Made by a program: the position numbers and the translations under genes. From CAYXNZ01 sp964553705 (GTDB taxonomy: Bacteria; Patescibacteriota; Patescibacteriia; Patescibacteriales; GWC2-42-12), in assembly GCA_964553705.1 (NCBI GenBank), contig CAZKKV010000001.1:1-51862 (forward strand): a stretch of DNA of 51,862 bases. Reading direction: 5' to 3'. Numbering within the stretch: the stretch's first letter is position 1; every line of letters begins with the position of its first letter. Under the pieces are notes generated by a model. It saw nothing but the letters and a program-made list of their open reading frames with translations. It was not told the DNA's origin and did no database searches. Shown here piece by piece: positions 24,631 to 33,608 of this stretch.

Positions 24631-26697
24631 ATGATTAGGCGGAGAAAAATAGAAAGAAAACAAAAACAGTTTAAAAGTAGTCGCGTTAATCTAGTAATGG
24701 CGATTATTTTTTTATTAGGCGGTTGTGTGATTTACCGTCTATTTAGTTTACAAGTTTTGCAGAATGATTTCTATGTCAGTTTGGCCTCAAGTCAGCATGA
24801 AGCAACAAATATTCTGGCGCCACAAAGAGGGAAAATATTTTTTTCTCAAGCTAGTAGTGATTCATACCCGGTTGCTACCAACAAAGATTTTGCTCAAGTC
24901 TATATAGTTCCCAAAGACGTAAAGCTCGGCGAAAAGATGGCCGAGCAGTTTTATTTATTATTCAAAGAAGAAAAAGTGATTAAGGAAGTTGATGAATTAC
25001 TTGAGGAGCAGGACGAAGAGAGGTTGAAAAAAGAATTAGATTACATTGACCGCTTAGATATTGAAGACAAAAACGACAGGCGTCAACAGGTAATAAACGA
25101 GCACAATCTACTGATGATTGACAAGACTTATTTGGAGATGAAAAATATAAAAAGAGAAAAAGAGATAACGGATAGAAAAAACAAAATAATAGAAGATTAT
25201 TTGGCGAAAATAAATAAGCCAAACGATCCGTACGAGCCGATTGAAAAAAAAGTCGACAAAGATGTTTTAAAAAAGCTTTATATAACTCTTGGTGGTAATG
25301 TAAATTATTCTGAAGAAAATTTATCAGTCAAAAATGATAGTATGTATTATCGCGATATAGATGAGACATTGACCAAGGTGGAGATAAGCGGATTAGGATT
25401 CAGGCTTGAGCCGTTTCGTTTTTATCCTGAGGGAAACATTGGATCAAATTTAATCGGCTTTGTCGGATCGAATGATAATACTTTAGAGGGACATTATGGT
25501 CTTGAAGGTTTTTTTAACGAAGAGCTGGCTGGCGAATATGGGAGAGTATCAGCTGAAAAAAACGCCAAAGGAGAGATGATTATTATTAATGATAGAGAAT
25601 ATATCAAACCACAAGATGGAGCAGATTTAATTTTGACCATTGATCGTTCAATTCAATATGACGCTTGTCAGAAATTGAACAATTTTGCTTCATTGCATGG
25701 TGTGGACGGTGGCAGTGTTATTATAATGAAGCCTGATACAGGAGAAATTATTGCTATGTGCTCATATCCGGATTATGATCCAAATAATTATCAAGAAGTT
25801 GAAGATATAAGCGTATATAATAATCCAGCGATATTTGATCAGTATGAGCCAGGGTCTGTTTTTAAAGGTATAACTATGGCGGCTACTCTAAATCAGGAAA
25901 AAGTTACTCCGGAAACGACCTATAATGACGAGGGTCAGGTTATGGTTAAGGGTTGGAATAAGCCAATTAAAAATTCTGATTTTGATTCACACGGCGGTTA
26001 TGGTGTGGTAAACATGAATTCAGTATTGGAAAACTCGCTTAATACTGGTGCGATTTTTGCTATGCAGACAATTGGACCGGAAGTATTTGCTGATTATGTA
26101 AAGAGTTTTGGTTTTGGTGAAAAAACTGGGATTGAGATGGAAACTGAAAGCGCTGGCGATATAGAATATTTAAAAAAGAAAAGCGTACAGGAAATTTATG
26201 CAGCCACTACTTCATTTGGACAAGGTTTGACAGCTACGCCGTTACAAATAGCAGTAGCGTATAGCACTATCGTTAACGGAGGTGTAATGATGAAGCCGTT
26301 TATTGTCAGGAAAATTATACATAGCGAAGATAGAGAAGAGGTTGTTCAACCAGTGGTTATTAGGCGGATAATTTCTGAAAAAGCAGCGACAATTTTATCA
26401 GGCATGTTGGTTAATGTTGTCGAAGGTGGACATGCAAAACTAGCTAGCGTTGATGGTTATTTCATCGGTGGTAAAACAGGTACGGCTCAGGTTGCCTCAG
26501 TCAGTGTGCGAGGCTATGGCAGTAAGACAATTCATACTTTTGTTGGTTTCGGGCCGGCTGATGACCCTAAATTCGTTATGCTGGTGAAATTAGACGACCC
26601 TAAGGATATGGTCTATGCCGCTTCTTCAGCTGCGCCGTTATTTGGTCAAATTGCTGAATTTATGTTAAATTATTGGCAAGTGCCAAAAATAAGATAA
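24631..26697 (+). CDS. Class B penicillin-binding protein (FtsI-like transpeptidase)
   Basis: 688 residues. It has an N-terminal transmembrane helix (about 21-40), a PBP dimerisation domain beginning LAPQRGKIFF, and a transpeptidase domain with all three motifs: SVFK at residues 409-412, SLN at 469-471 and KTG at 615-617. Cross-linking of septal peptidoglycan is the family role. Between about residues 105 and 205 there is a highly charged, helix-rich insertion (KEVDELLEEQDEERLKKEL and similar) not usual for FtsI. No PASTA domains are present. dcw position supports ftsI over the elongation PBP. Confidence 0.92.
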   Translation: MIRRRKIERKQKQFKSSRVNLVMAIIFLLGGCVIYRLFSLQVLQNDFYVSLASSQHEATNILAPQRGKIFFSQASSDSYPVATNKDFAQVYIVPKDVKLGEKMAEQFYLLFKEEKVIKEVDELLEEQDEERLKKELDYIDRLDIEDKNDRRQQVINEHNLLMIDKTYLEMKNIKREKEITDRKNKIIEDYLAKINKPNDPYEPIEKKVDKDVLKKLYITLGGNVNYSEENLSVKNDSMYYRDIDETLTKVEISGLGFRLEPFRFYPEGNIGSNLIGFVGSNDNTLEGHYGLEGFFNEELAGEYGRVSAEKNAKGEMIIINDREYIKPQDGADLILTIDRSIQYDACQKLNNFASLHGVDGGSVIIMKPDTGEIIAMCSYPDYDPNNYQEVEDISVYNNPAIFDQYEPGSVFKGITMAATLNQEKVTPETTYNDEGQVMVKGWNKPIKNSDFDSHGGYGVVNMNSVLENSLNTGAIFAMQTIGPEVFADYVKSFGFGEKTGIEMETESAGDIEYLKKKSVQEIYAATTSFGQGLTATPLQIAVAYSTIVNGGVMMKPFIVRKIIHSEDREEVVQPVVIRRIISEKAATILSGMLVNVVEGGHAKLASVDGYFIGGKTGTAQVASVSVRGYGSKTIHTFVGFGPADDPKFVMLVKLDDPKDMVYAASSAAPLFGQIAEFMLNYWQVPKIR

Positions 26698-26705
26698 TTT
26701 TTTAT

Positions 26706-28001
26706 ATGAGAAAAATAATTCAATTAAAGCTAAAAATATTTGCTAAATTAATACTGGCCAGATACAAGCCGGAAATCATAGGTATTACCGGCAGTGTAGG
26801 TAAAACCAGCGCTAAAGAAGCGATTTATGCAGTCTTGTCTACTCAATACAAAATTAGAAGAAGTGTAAAAAATTATAACAATGAAATCGGTTTACCTTTA
26901 ACAATTATCGGCGTTGATTCTCCTGGCCGGTCAATAGTTGGCTGGCTAAGAGTTTTTTCAAAAGTATTATCGTTAATTCTGTTTAAAGATAAAAATTATC
27001 CAGAGATATTAATTTTAGAAATGGGTGTTGATCGTCCAGGTGACATGGCTTATCTGCAAAGTATTGTTAAACCAAGAATTGGAGTAGTTACTATGATTGG
27101 TCCAGTGCATTTGGAATTTTTTGGTTCAATTGAAGGGATAAAAAAAGAAAAAATAGATTTAATCAAGAGATTACCCCAGAATGGCTGGGCAATAATAAAT
27201 AACGACGATGAGATATTGTCTAAGACAGCCAAAGAAATAAAAGGTCAAGTTTTAACTTACGGATTAGGCGAACAGGCTGATGTAAGAGCCGAGGACATAA
27301 TTTTTAGTTTTGACAATGATAATCAGGAGAAATTGCAAGGCATAAGCTTCAAAATAAGAAGCAAAGGTTCGGTTACGTCGGTATTGTTACCTAAAGTTTT
27401 AGGTCAAACCGCGGTTTATGCTGCTTTAGCTGGCGCAGCGGTTGGCGTGGCTTACAATATTAATTTACATAAAATTTCCCAGGCTTTAGGTAGGTTTAAA
27501 TCGCCGAGTGGCCGGTTAAAGTTATTGAACGGCATAAAAGGTATTATTATTATTGACGATACATATAATTCTTCACCACAATCGGTTGCTATGGCCTTAG
27601 ATATTTTGAATCAAATTAATGTAAAATCAAACGGGCGTCGTATAGCAGTTTTGGGCGATATGCTTGAACTTGGAAGTTATAGTGAAAAAGCGCATCAAGA
27701 GATAGGGCAGTTGGCAGTAAAAAATAAAATTGATAAATTATATTTAGTAGGTAAAAGGTCAAGAGATATCGTCCGCGGAGCGGAAAAGGCTGGTATGTCT
27801 AGAGATAACATTTTTCATTTTAGCACCAGCGATGAAGCGAAAAAATTTGTCCAAGAAAGGATTAGACAGAATGATGTAATTTTAATTAAGGGTTCTCAAG
27901 GTATGCGTATGGAAAAAATTGTTAAAGAAATAATGGCCGAACCCATGCGAGCTGAAGAATTATTAGTTAGACAAAGCATAGAGTGGGAAGATACCAATTG
28001 A
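26706..28001 (+). CDS. Mur ligase family protein, MurF-like
   Basis: 431 residues from the ATG at 26706 (an in-frame TTG at 26673 lies inside ftsI). The ATP-grasp-independent Mur ligase P-loop GITGSVGKTSAKEAI comes only about 25 residues from the start. Then come NYNNEIGLPLTI, EILILEMGVDRPGDM, GPVHLEFFGS, the DDTYNSSPQS motif and RIAVLGDMLELG. MurF adds D-Ala-D-Ala to the UDP-muramoyl tripeptide. The usual N-terminal UDP-binding domain of about 80-100 residues is absent, so the substrate may be bound differently or the acceptor differ. The C-terminal domain is complete. Confidence 0.85.
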   Translation: MRKIIQLKLKIFAKLILARYKPEIIGITGSVGKTSAKEAIYAVLSTQYKIRRSVKNYNNEIGLPLTIIGVDSPGRSIVGWLRVFSKVLSLILFKDKNYPEILILEMGVDRPGDMAYLQSIVKPRIGVVTMIGPVHLEFFGSIEGIKKEKIDLIKRLPQNGWAIINNDDEILSKTAKEIKGQVLTYGLGEQADVRAEDIIFSFDNDNQEKLQGISFKIRSKGSVTSVLLPKVLGQTAVYAALAGAAVGVAYNINLHKISQALGRFKSPSGRLKLLNGIKGIIIIDDTYNSSPQSVAMALDILNQINVKSNGRRIAVLGDMLELGSYSEKAHQEIGQLAVKNKIDKLYLVGKRSRDIVRGAEKAGMSRDNIFHFSTSDEAKKFVQERIRQNDVILIKGSQGMRMEKIVKEIMAEPMRAEELLVRQSIEWEDTN

Positions 28002-28036
28002 GAATTAAAAATTAAGAATTGTAGCAAATAAAAAAA

Positions 28037-28057
28037 CTGGGTTATCCCAGATTTTTT
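28037..28057. terminator. Bidirectional terminator
   Basis: CTGGG/CCCAG (28037-28041 with 28046-28050) with T-tracts on both strands, between the MurF-like gene and the opposing tRNA gene. Confidence 0.75.
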
Positions 28058-28081
28058 ACTCTTAATTTTTAGTTGACTTTG

Positions 28082-28153
28082 TACCGCTACGGGGAATCGA
28101 ACCCCGGTTACCAGGATGAGAACCTGACGTCCTAACCATTAGACGATAGCGGC
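28082..28153 (-). tRNA. tRNA-Glu (anticodon CTC)
   Basis: The minus strand folds into a cloverleaf. The acceptor GCCGCTA pairs with TAGCGGT, the D-arm contains TCTAATGGTTAGGA, the anticodon stem is TCAGG/CCTGG around the loop TTCTCAT (anticodon CTC), and the T-arm is CGGGGTTCGATTCCCCG. It reads GAG codons. No CCA is encoded after the discriminator base. The T1-72 pair is a G-U wobble. Confidence 0.93.
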
Positions 28154-28391
28154 AAATTTTGTTTTAATATTAGTTAATTTTCAATATTTTTCCACTGTTT
28201 TTCCACTATCTTTTATGCAGTTACTTATGAATAATATCAACTTTTTCTCCCCTTGACAATTCAATTTGCAGATATTATTTTTTAATCACTATTAAATAAG
28301 GAAACTTATTTTTTGGTGCCTGTTAAAATTATTTGACAGCGCATGGGGATTGAAAGTGCCCGTTTATCTTATTGATAGGCGGGCGCTTTCT
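28154..28391. other. Intergenic region with two hairpins and a possible promoter
   Basis: No gene is seen. TTGACA at 28253 with a weak TATTTT at 28276 could start a plus-strand transcript. A hairpin with T-run (AAATAAG/CTTATTT, 28294-28314) and a long stem (GAAAGTGCCCG/CGGGCGCTTTC, 28352-28362 with 28380-28390) follow. The second lies next to the fmt stop and lacks a U-tract on the fmt strand. Confidence 0.4.
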
Positions 28392-29345
28392 TTATGATAA
28401 AATTGTGCCGACAAAATCACTATTTCCTCGCATAAAATCTTCAGCTGTTAAAATTTTCTTGCCTTCAATTTGTAGTTTTTTTATTATTAATGAATCTTGT
28501 CCACATTGGACAGCCAGACCGTGGTTGTAGATAAAAGTTTTACCAGGTTTGTAGGTATCGATTTCAATTGTTTTTTGCTGTACTTCTAATATCTTAACTT
28601 GCTTACCTTTGTGCCATGTCCAGGCAGATGGCCAAGGATACATTGCTCTGACAAATTTTTCAATTTTTTCTGCTGGCTTATTCCATTCAATCAGTCCGTC
28701 TGATTTTTTTATTTTACCGATGTAGCTAGCTTCAGTTTCGTTTTGGGGGATTGGTTTGATTTCGCCATCAATATATTTTTCCAAAGAATCTAGTAAAAAG
28801 TCGGCGCTTTTGGTAGATAATTTATCATAGAGAGTTTCGGAAGTTTCTTGATTGTCTAGTTTAATTTTTAGCTGAGCAATTATTGGTCCAGTGTCTAATT
28901 TTTCATCAATTTTCATAAGTGTTAAACCAGAATATTCATCGCCGTTTACAATCGGCGCTTGAATAACTCCAGCGCCTCGGTATTTTGGCAGGAGAGATCC
29001 GTGGAGATTCATACAGCCGAATTTTGGAATATCTAGAATATCTTTGGGAATGATTTGAGCATAGGCGATGATTACGATTATTTTCGGATTAATCTCGGTC
29101 AATTCGTCTTTTATTGTTTTTATTTTTTTTGGTTGTAGAATTTTTATTTTATAGTCAGTGGCGACTTGTTTAACTGGTGAAGCAGTGATAATCTGTTTAC
29201 GACCTGCTGGCATATCTGGCTGAGTGATTATTAAGTTGACGTCGAACCTCTTGTTTTTTATGAGCGCTCGCAAAGACGGCACACCGAAATCAGGCGTGCC
29301 GATAAAGACAGTTTTTATTGGTTTATAGTATTTCATACTCTTCAA
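28392..29345 (-). CDS. fmt: Methionyl-tRNA formyltransferase
   Basis: 317 residues. VFIGTPDFGVPSLRALI at the N-terminus, the 10-formyl-THF site MNLHGSLLPKYRGAGVIQ, NGDEYSGLTLMKIDEKLDTGPI and the C-terminal OB-like tRNA-binding domain (FVRAMYPWPSAWTWHKGK) are all present. It formylates initiator Met-tRNA. Two starts are possible (29345 or 29336); both overlap the end of def, so the pair is translationally coupled. Confidence 0.97.
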   Translation of the reverse strand: MKSMKYYKPIKTVFIGTPDFGVPSLRALIKNKRFDVNLIITQPDMPAGRKQIITASPVKQVATDYKIKILQPKKIKTIKDELTEINPKIIVIIAYAQIIPKDILDIPKFGCMNLHGSLLPKYRGAGVIQAPIVNGDEYSGLTLMKIDEKLDTGPIIAQLKIKLDNQETSETLYDKLSTKSADFLLDSLEKYIDGEIKPIPQNETEASYIGKIKKSDGLIEWNKPAEKIEKFVRAMYPWPSAWTWHKGKQVKILEVQQKTIEIDTYKPGKTFIYNHGLAVQCGQDSLIIKKLQIEGKKILTAEDFMRGNSDFVGTILS

Positions 29346-29793
29346 TTTTTTTTGCTTTGTCTATAAATAGAATACCGTCCAAATGGTCTATTTCGTGTTG
29401 TATGACTCTAGCCATCAGTCCTTCGGCAATCAGCTTTTTTTTGTTTCCATCTTTGTCTAGATATTGGCAGGTAATTTTTTTGTGTCGTTTAACATTGCCG
29501 TAAACACCAGGTAGAGACAAACAACCTTCAGTGTCCTGTTCTTTTGTCCATGATTTTTTGATTATCGCAGGGCTTATCATTGGAATTGGTCCATTTTTTG
29601 CATTAATAACAATCAGTCTGACAGATTGTCCGACTTGTGGCGCAGCTAATCCAACGCCATCACGTTCATCCATGGTTTCAGCCATATCAAAAATTAAAGC
29701 CTGAATATTATCAGAATTTATTTCGTCTGAGCTGATTATTGCTGATTTTTTTCTTAATATTTGGTTTGGGTCGGTAACAATTGATAATATCAT
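29323..29793 (-). CDS. def: Peptide deformylase
   Basis: 156 residues. All three motifs are intact: GVGLAAPQVG (residues 46-55), EGCLS (89-93, metal ligand Cys91) and QHEIDHLDG (132-140, the other metal ligands and catalytic Glu). It removes the formyl group added by Fmt from nascent proteins, and its gene overlaps fmt by about 23 bases in one operon. Confidence 0.97.
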   Translation of the reverse strand: MILSIVTDPNQILRKKSAIISSDEINSDNIQALIFDMAETMDERDGVGLAAPQVGQSVRLIVINAKNGPIPMISPAIIKKSWTKEQDTEGCLSLPGVYGNVKRHKKITCQYLDKDGNKKKLIAEGLMARVIQHEIDHLDGILFIDKAKKIEEYEIL

Positions 29794-29880
29794 ATTTTTT
29801 ATTGTTATTTAAAAAATTTATCACAAAAATTAGTTTTCGGCAATAGTACTATTGTTTTTTTCTTGTGGTATAATAGGAAC

Positions 29881-30168
29881 ATGAAGCAAAGTAAAGGATT
29901 AAAAAAACTCGGTGATTTATTCGGTTTACCTAAAGTGAAAGGGCAATTTAGTCAAACAAAAAAACCACCAGCTTATCAGTGGCAAGAGTTGGCTTTGAGA
30001 GTTATTAATGAGCTGGGTATCCCTGATTTTAAGCGAAATTCGATTTTTAGAATATGTAAGACTAAACCGCACAGTTTTGTTGAAAAATGCTTGAATGACA
30101 CTAAAGAATTATGCCAAACAGGCGAGAAGTGGAAATATTTTTTCAAAGTAGTTGCTTCTACAAAATAA
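29881..30168 (+). CDS. Small uncharacterised protein (95 residues)
   Basis: Begins MKQSKGLKKLGDLFGLPKVKG, with a basic N-terminus, and then IINELGIPDFKRNSIFRICKTKPHSFVEKC. No family is recognised; similar short basic proteins are common in candidate-phyla genomes. I prefer the ATG at 29881. The in-frame TTG at 29863 precedes a TATAAT at 29870-29875 that looks like the -10 box. The box ends five bases before the ATG, so the mRNA would be leaderless. Confidence 0.6.
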   Translation: MKQSKGLKKLGDLFGLPKVKGQFSQTKKPPAYQWQELALRVINELGIPDFKRNSIFRICKTKPHSFVEKCLNDTKELCQTGEKWKYFFKVVASTK

Positions 30169-30199
30169 ATTTTATCGCCAGTGCTCCAGAATGATAAAA

Positions 30200-30994
30200 T
30201 TAGTGGTTAATTTTGAAATTTATAACAGCATAACCAACACCAAAAGGCGCTTCGTAGGATAGTGGTTGTGGAGTGTAATTAGTCTCGCCAATGATGCCCA
30301 AGAGAATCAGAATTGATCTAAGTCCGCATTCCCCAGCTTCAATGGCAAAATCTGGGTTGATTTTTAAGATTTTATTTAATTGATTATCGGCAATATACTC
30401 GGTTAGTTTTTTATCAAATTTTTTTCCTTTTGAACTGTAGCCAGCCGGTGATTCTTTTGTTAGACGGTGAGATAAATCACCAGAAGCAATTATGGCTACT
30501 CTTTTTTTTGTCAAGATTAGTTCTCGTTTTAAAAGTTTTCCAAAATTATAATGAGCTTCAAAGCTTAATCCTGAATAATAGAGTGGGATTATTTTTATAT
30601 TTGGCAAATTTTTTGTCAGCAGAAAAACAGGCACTGATACTCCATGGTCTAGGTCAGGCTGGCTTAGCATTTGGACTGGTGCTTTGGTTTCTGCGTATTC
30701 CCGTATTTTGTGGGCCAAGATTATCTCACCTTTTATTTTTAGATTAGTTGAATATTCTCCGAACTCACGAAAATTTAAATCAAAAATATCACATAGGTTT
30801 AATGTAAAAGTTTTATTTTGAACTGGACCGTGCGGAGATATAATAAATAATACGTCAGGTTGCGCTACATACAAATCATCTTCAAGTTTTTTATAAGCTT
30901 CGGCGGTTTTGTTAAGTCTAGCTAGATTTTCTTTCCCAATACTTGGTATTAGAATGGGTGGATGAGGGACTATGGCGGAGAAAACAATAGACAT
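30200..30994 (-). CDS. LigB/MEMO-like extradiol dioxygenase-fold protein
   Basis: 264 residues of the class III extradiol dioxygenase (LigB) and MEMO1 superfamily. IVPHPPILIPSIG at the N-terminus, FIISPHGP, LDHGVSVPVFLL and IIASGDLSHRL supply the histidines and acidic residue of the metal site. The family includes AMMECR1-associated MEMO proteins whose activity is unclear. No ring-cleavage pathway is in view and no AMMECR1 gene is adjacent, so a protein-interaction or thiol/redox role is as likely as catalysis. Confidence 0.8.
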   Translation of the reverse strand: MSIVFSAIVPHPPILIPSIGKENLARLNKTAEAYKKLEDDLYVAQPDVLFIISPHGPVQNKTFTLNLCDIFDLNFREFGEYSTNLKIKGEIILAHKIREYAETKAPVQMLSQPDLDHGVSVPVFLLTKNLPNIKIIPLYYSGLSFEAHYNFGKLLKRELILTKKRVAIIASGDLSHRLTKESPAGYSSKGKKFDKKLTEYIADNQLNKILKINPDFAIEAGECGLRSILILLGIIGETNYTPQPLSYEAPFGVGYAVINFKINH

Positions 30995-31021
30995 AAAAAA
31001 TGGTAAAATAAATTAGAAAAA

Positions 31022-32413
31022 TTATTCGTCGCCAGTGATATTGGCTTCGCTGATTGGTTCGCCCATATCGTAGAGGTATAAAACCCTGGACGATACTTCA
31101 ATGATATTATCCCAGTCATAGCCTAGTTGTTCAAAGATTTTTCCAGAGATGATTGGATGCTTCTGCCCATCGGCAATTACATAGACAGCTGGATGGCTGG
31201 ATGATTTTAGTAGTTCGCCGTCAGTAAATGATACCGGATTAATTGTTACATACTCTTCAAGTTCTTCTGGTTTTACGGCGATTATTTTTTTGTTTTTGAA
31301 TTTTGTTGTTAAAAATATTTTGTCCAGTATTGGAGATTTTTCTCCTTCCATAACCCAGTAGACTCCGCCAGTTTCATTGTTTTGTAGCAATGCACCAGTC
31401 GGATAGGTAGAGGTGGCGCTTATTGGAGTTCCGTCTGCGTAAGTGTTTATATCTTCCCAGCTAGCGTCAACTACCTCCTCTGGGTTAAAGCCCATCAAAC
31501 GGAATGCTTCACTAGAAGTAAAGCCACGTTTTTCGTCGTCAACCAAGAGAAAAATCGTTCCGCGAGGTGATCTGACAAGCGAGTATTGAGGAAATTTTAT
31601 TTGGACACCTGTTTCATATTTATCTAAGTCAGACCGATTGACTTGAATAATCTTATTTTCATCAAATCTGGTAGTTAAGGCGCCCTTGGTCACAAAGGGT
31701 CGTTTTTTGCCGTCCTGAATGAGCCAAACACCTGGTTCGTCGTAAGCTTGTAATAGAGAACCATTGGGGTAGCTTTTTGTAAAGTATCTTTGCCAAATTT
31801 TGTGAAAATTGTAATTGCCGTTATAGACATGCGGAGTATAATTGTATAGAGCGGCGGTTGCTTGGTTAGCTGGCGTGACTGTCATCATTTCATTACTAAT
31901 AGTACCATAGGGATTAGTAAATTCATAAATATTGCCAGCTTGATAAGTATAAAGTTGAGGATTGTCCATGTAATCTTTGAATTGTAGGGATGCGCTATTG
32001 ATCTGTTTCCAGAAGCCTTGCCAGCGAGTATTACAGGAGCCGCCGTCAGGACAGCCATAACCGGTTGCCCAGTCTAGTTGGCTTTGTGTCGGGGACGTTT
32101 CTTCAATTAAGCTTTGTTCTTTTTGTAATAAAACCAACAAAAATTTAGGGCTGACTTTGTTCGTGACGGCACGATCGTATATTATTTCCGGTGCGGTCCA
32201 TATTTTGCCGTCTGCATCAGGGCAAGCATAATTAAGTAGGTAGCTGTTTTTATTGGTAAGAAATTCCTTGATATCTGCTAAATCCATCGAAGTGTAGTCA
32301 AGCACTTCTTCGTCACTGATAATAAAATTCGGGTCAAACGTTGAAGCTTTAGCTAATGATGTGTAGGTAAGAAAAAATAAGCAGAAAATAAAAACAGATA
32401 ATGCTTTTTTCAT
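31022..32413 (-). CDS. Secreted protein: lytic-transglycosylase-like domain plus four C-terminal repeats
   Basis: 463 residues with a signal peptide (residues 1-24). About residues 25-215 contain VSPKFLLVLLQKEQSLIEE, WATGYGCPDG, and YNYTPHVYNGNYNFHKIWQRYF, resembling an SLT/lysozyme-like domain (Glu in QKEQS may be catalytic). Then come four repeats of about 55-60 residues with the core GSLLQAYDEPGVWLIQDGKK, as in VRSPRGTIFLLVDDEKRGFT, NNETGGVYWVMEGEKSPI and SSSHPAVYVIADGQKHPI. The repeats may bind the cell wall. The gene has no close neighbours on its strand. Confidence 0.75.
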   Translation of the reverse strand: MKKALSVFIFCLFFLTYTSLAKASTFDPNFIISDEEVLDYTSMDLADIKEFLTNKNSYLLNYACPDADGKIWTAPEIIYDRAVTNKVSPKFLLVLLQKEQSLIEETSPTQSQLDWATGYGCPDGGSCNTRWQGFWKQINSASLQFKDYMDNPQLYTYQAGNIYEFTNPYGTISNEMMTVTPANQATAALYNYTPHVYNGNYNFHKIWQRYFTKSYPNGSLLQAYDEPGVWLIQDGKKRPFVTKGALTTRFDENKIIQVNRSDLDKYETGVQIKFPQYSLVRSPRGTIFLLVDDEKRGFTSSEAFRLMGFNPEEVVDASWEDINTYADGTPISATSTYPTGALLQNNETGGVYWVMEGEKSPILDKIFLTTKFKNKKIIAVKPEELEEYVTINPVSFTDGELLKSSSHPAVYVIADGQKHPIISGKIFEQLGYDWDNIIEVSSRVLYLYDMGEPISEANITGDE

Positions 32414-32573
32414 TTATTTTAGTTTATTGATTATTTTTTAATTTTATATTAACATTATAATATATCAGAAGAGTTTAAACAAATAGATCGGCGTTTAGGT
32501 GTTTTCTTTGTTTTTGTAAAAAATTACTATAATTAAATTACCCATTAGTTTAGATATTTTTTAAAGTTTCTTT

Positions 32574-33131
32574 ATGTCTCTATTAAACAAAAGAATTCTT
32601 GTAGTAACTATTTTAATAATATTTATTGTTTTAGGCTGTCAGTTAGCCTATTATTTATTAGTCAGAAATAATATCGCTGAAGAAAAAACCACGACCTATA
32701 GTCAAGAGGTAGATGGAGAACAGGAAAAAGATAAGATTGGTGAGATTAAGCAGGAATTTCAGCAAGACAGGATTAGTCAAGAAGAATTGGAAATTAAAAT
32801 AAAACAAGCACTTAATCCGCAGACTTGCGGACCAGTAAAAGTTTTGCATGTCAATGGCTTTATTATCGAGAAAGGAACAGATACCATAACAGTTGGTTCG
32901 CAGGACGGTAGTGAAGCAACGATTAAATTAGCACCTGAAACTCTTTTTTTGATTATAGAAGTTAACGATAAAGGCGACGTAATTTTTCAGAGAGAAGCAA
33001 CTTACAATGATTTTTCGCAACATGACAGTGTAGTTATAAATTATTTTTTGTATGAAGACGATGGTCAGGAGTTAATCGCCAGAATAGTAAAACTTATAAT
33101 ATTAAATAATGGAAATCAATTTTATGAATAA
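32574..33131 (+). CDS. Membrane-anchored protein with DUF5666-like beta domain
   Basis: 185 residues. The N-terminal hydrophobic segment ends at IFIVLGCQLAYYLL, which could be a lipobox or a plain anchor. A Glu/Lys-rich helical linker precedes a domain of about 85 residues (VNGFIIEKGTDTITVGSQDG, TIKLAPETLFLIIE, QHDSVVINYFL) with the look of a DUF5666/OB-like beta-barrel. The function is unknown. The last bases overlap the start region of hxsD, so it may be co-transcribed with the Hxs system or may just precede it. Confidence 0.65.
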   Translation: MSLLNKRILVVTILIIFIVLGCQLAYYLLVRNNIAEEKTTTYSQEVDGEQEKDKIGEIKQEFQQDRISQEELEIKIKQALNPQTCGPVKVLHVNGFIIEKGTDTITVGSQDGSEATIKLAPETLFLIIEVNDKGDVIFQREATYNDFSQHDSVVINYFLYEDDGQELIARIVKLIILNNGNQFYE

Positions 33132-33594
33132 GGAAAGTGCTAATACAACAAAAATAGAAATTGACACAAAAATTTACCCCTTTGAGGCTATTTACGGAGC
33201 TAGTTATGTTTTTATTGACAGAGCTTATGTTTTTTTAGATAGTAAAAAAGCTAATAAAGTTGAGGTTTTTTTAAAGAGTAAAGAAAAAGTTTCCAAGAAG
33301 CAGCTAGAAGATTTGAGTGGAGAGTTTTTAAATGAACTTCTAAATTACACACTGAGAATTAATTTATCTAAGACAAATAAAAAAATAAGAGAATATATTG
33401 TTGAGCAAGCCTTATTTGCCGCCGCTAACACGGAAGATGATTTGCAGGAGAGTTTAGGTTACGACGATGATCCTTTAGGTATAGCCATACCATGGGAAGA
33501 AAAATATGGGAAAAAAGTATTAGTTCCTGAAGAAAATAAGATAAAAAAAGCAGAAATCAAGAAGAAGCGAAAAGAAAAGGCAAAAAATAAATAA
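33109..33594 (+). CDS. hxsD: His-Xaa-Ser system protein HxsD
   Basis: 161 residues. The core (about residues 15-105) has the HxsD features: YPFEAIYGASYVFIDRAYVFLD, then VEVFLKSKEKVSKKQLEDLSG, and EFLNELLNYTLRI, which resembles the LLNDYxLRE motif after which the TIGR03976 family was described (recalled, not searched). A Lys-rich tail follows. HxsD accompanies the HxsB and HxsC radical SAM maturases; its exact job is unknown. Starts at 33109 or 33124 are possible, the latter overlapping the preceding stop. A TATAAT at 33095-33100 could start a leaderless transcript. Confidence 0.8.
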   Translation: MEINFMNKESANTTKIEIDTKIYPFEAIYGASYVFIDRAYVFLDSKKANKVEVFLKSKEKVSKKQLEDLSGEFLNELLNYTLRINLSKTNKKIREYIVEQALFAAANTEDDLQESLGYDDDPLGIAIPWEEKYGKKVLVPEENKIKKAEIKKKRKEKAKNK

Positions 33595-33608
33595 TAAGAG
33601 TAAGCAAA

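Noticed and set aside
26673..26705. Upstream TTG start of the MurF-like gene
   Set aside because: It lies inside the end of ftsI and adds residues encoded by another frame; the ATG at 26706 gives a natural N-terminus.
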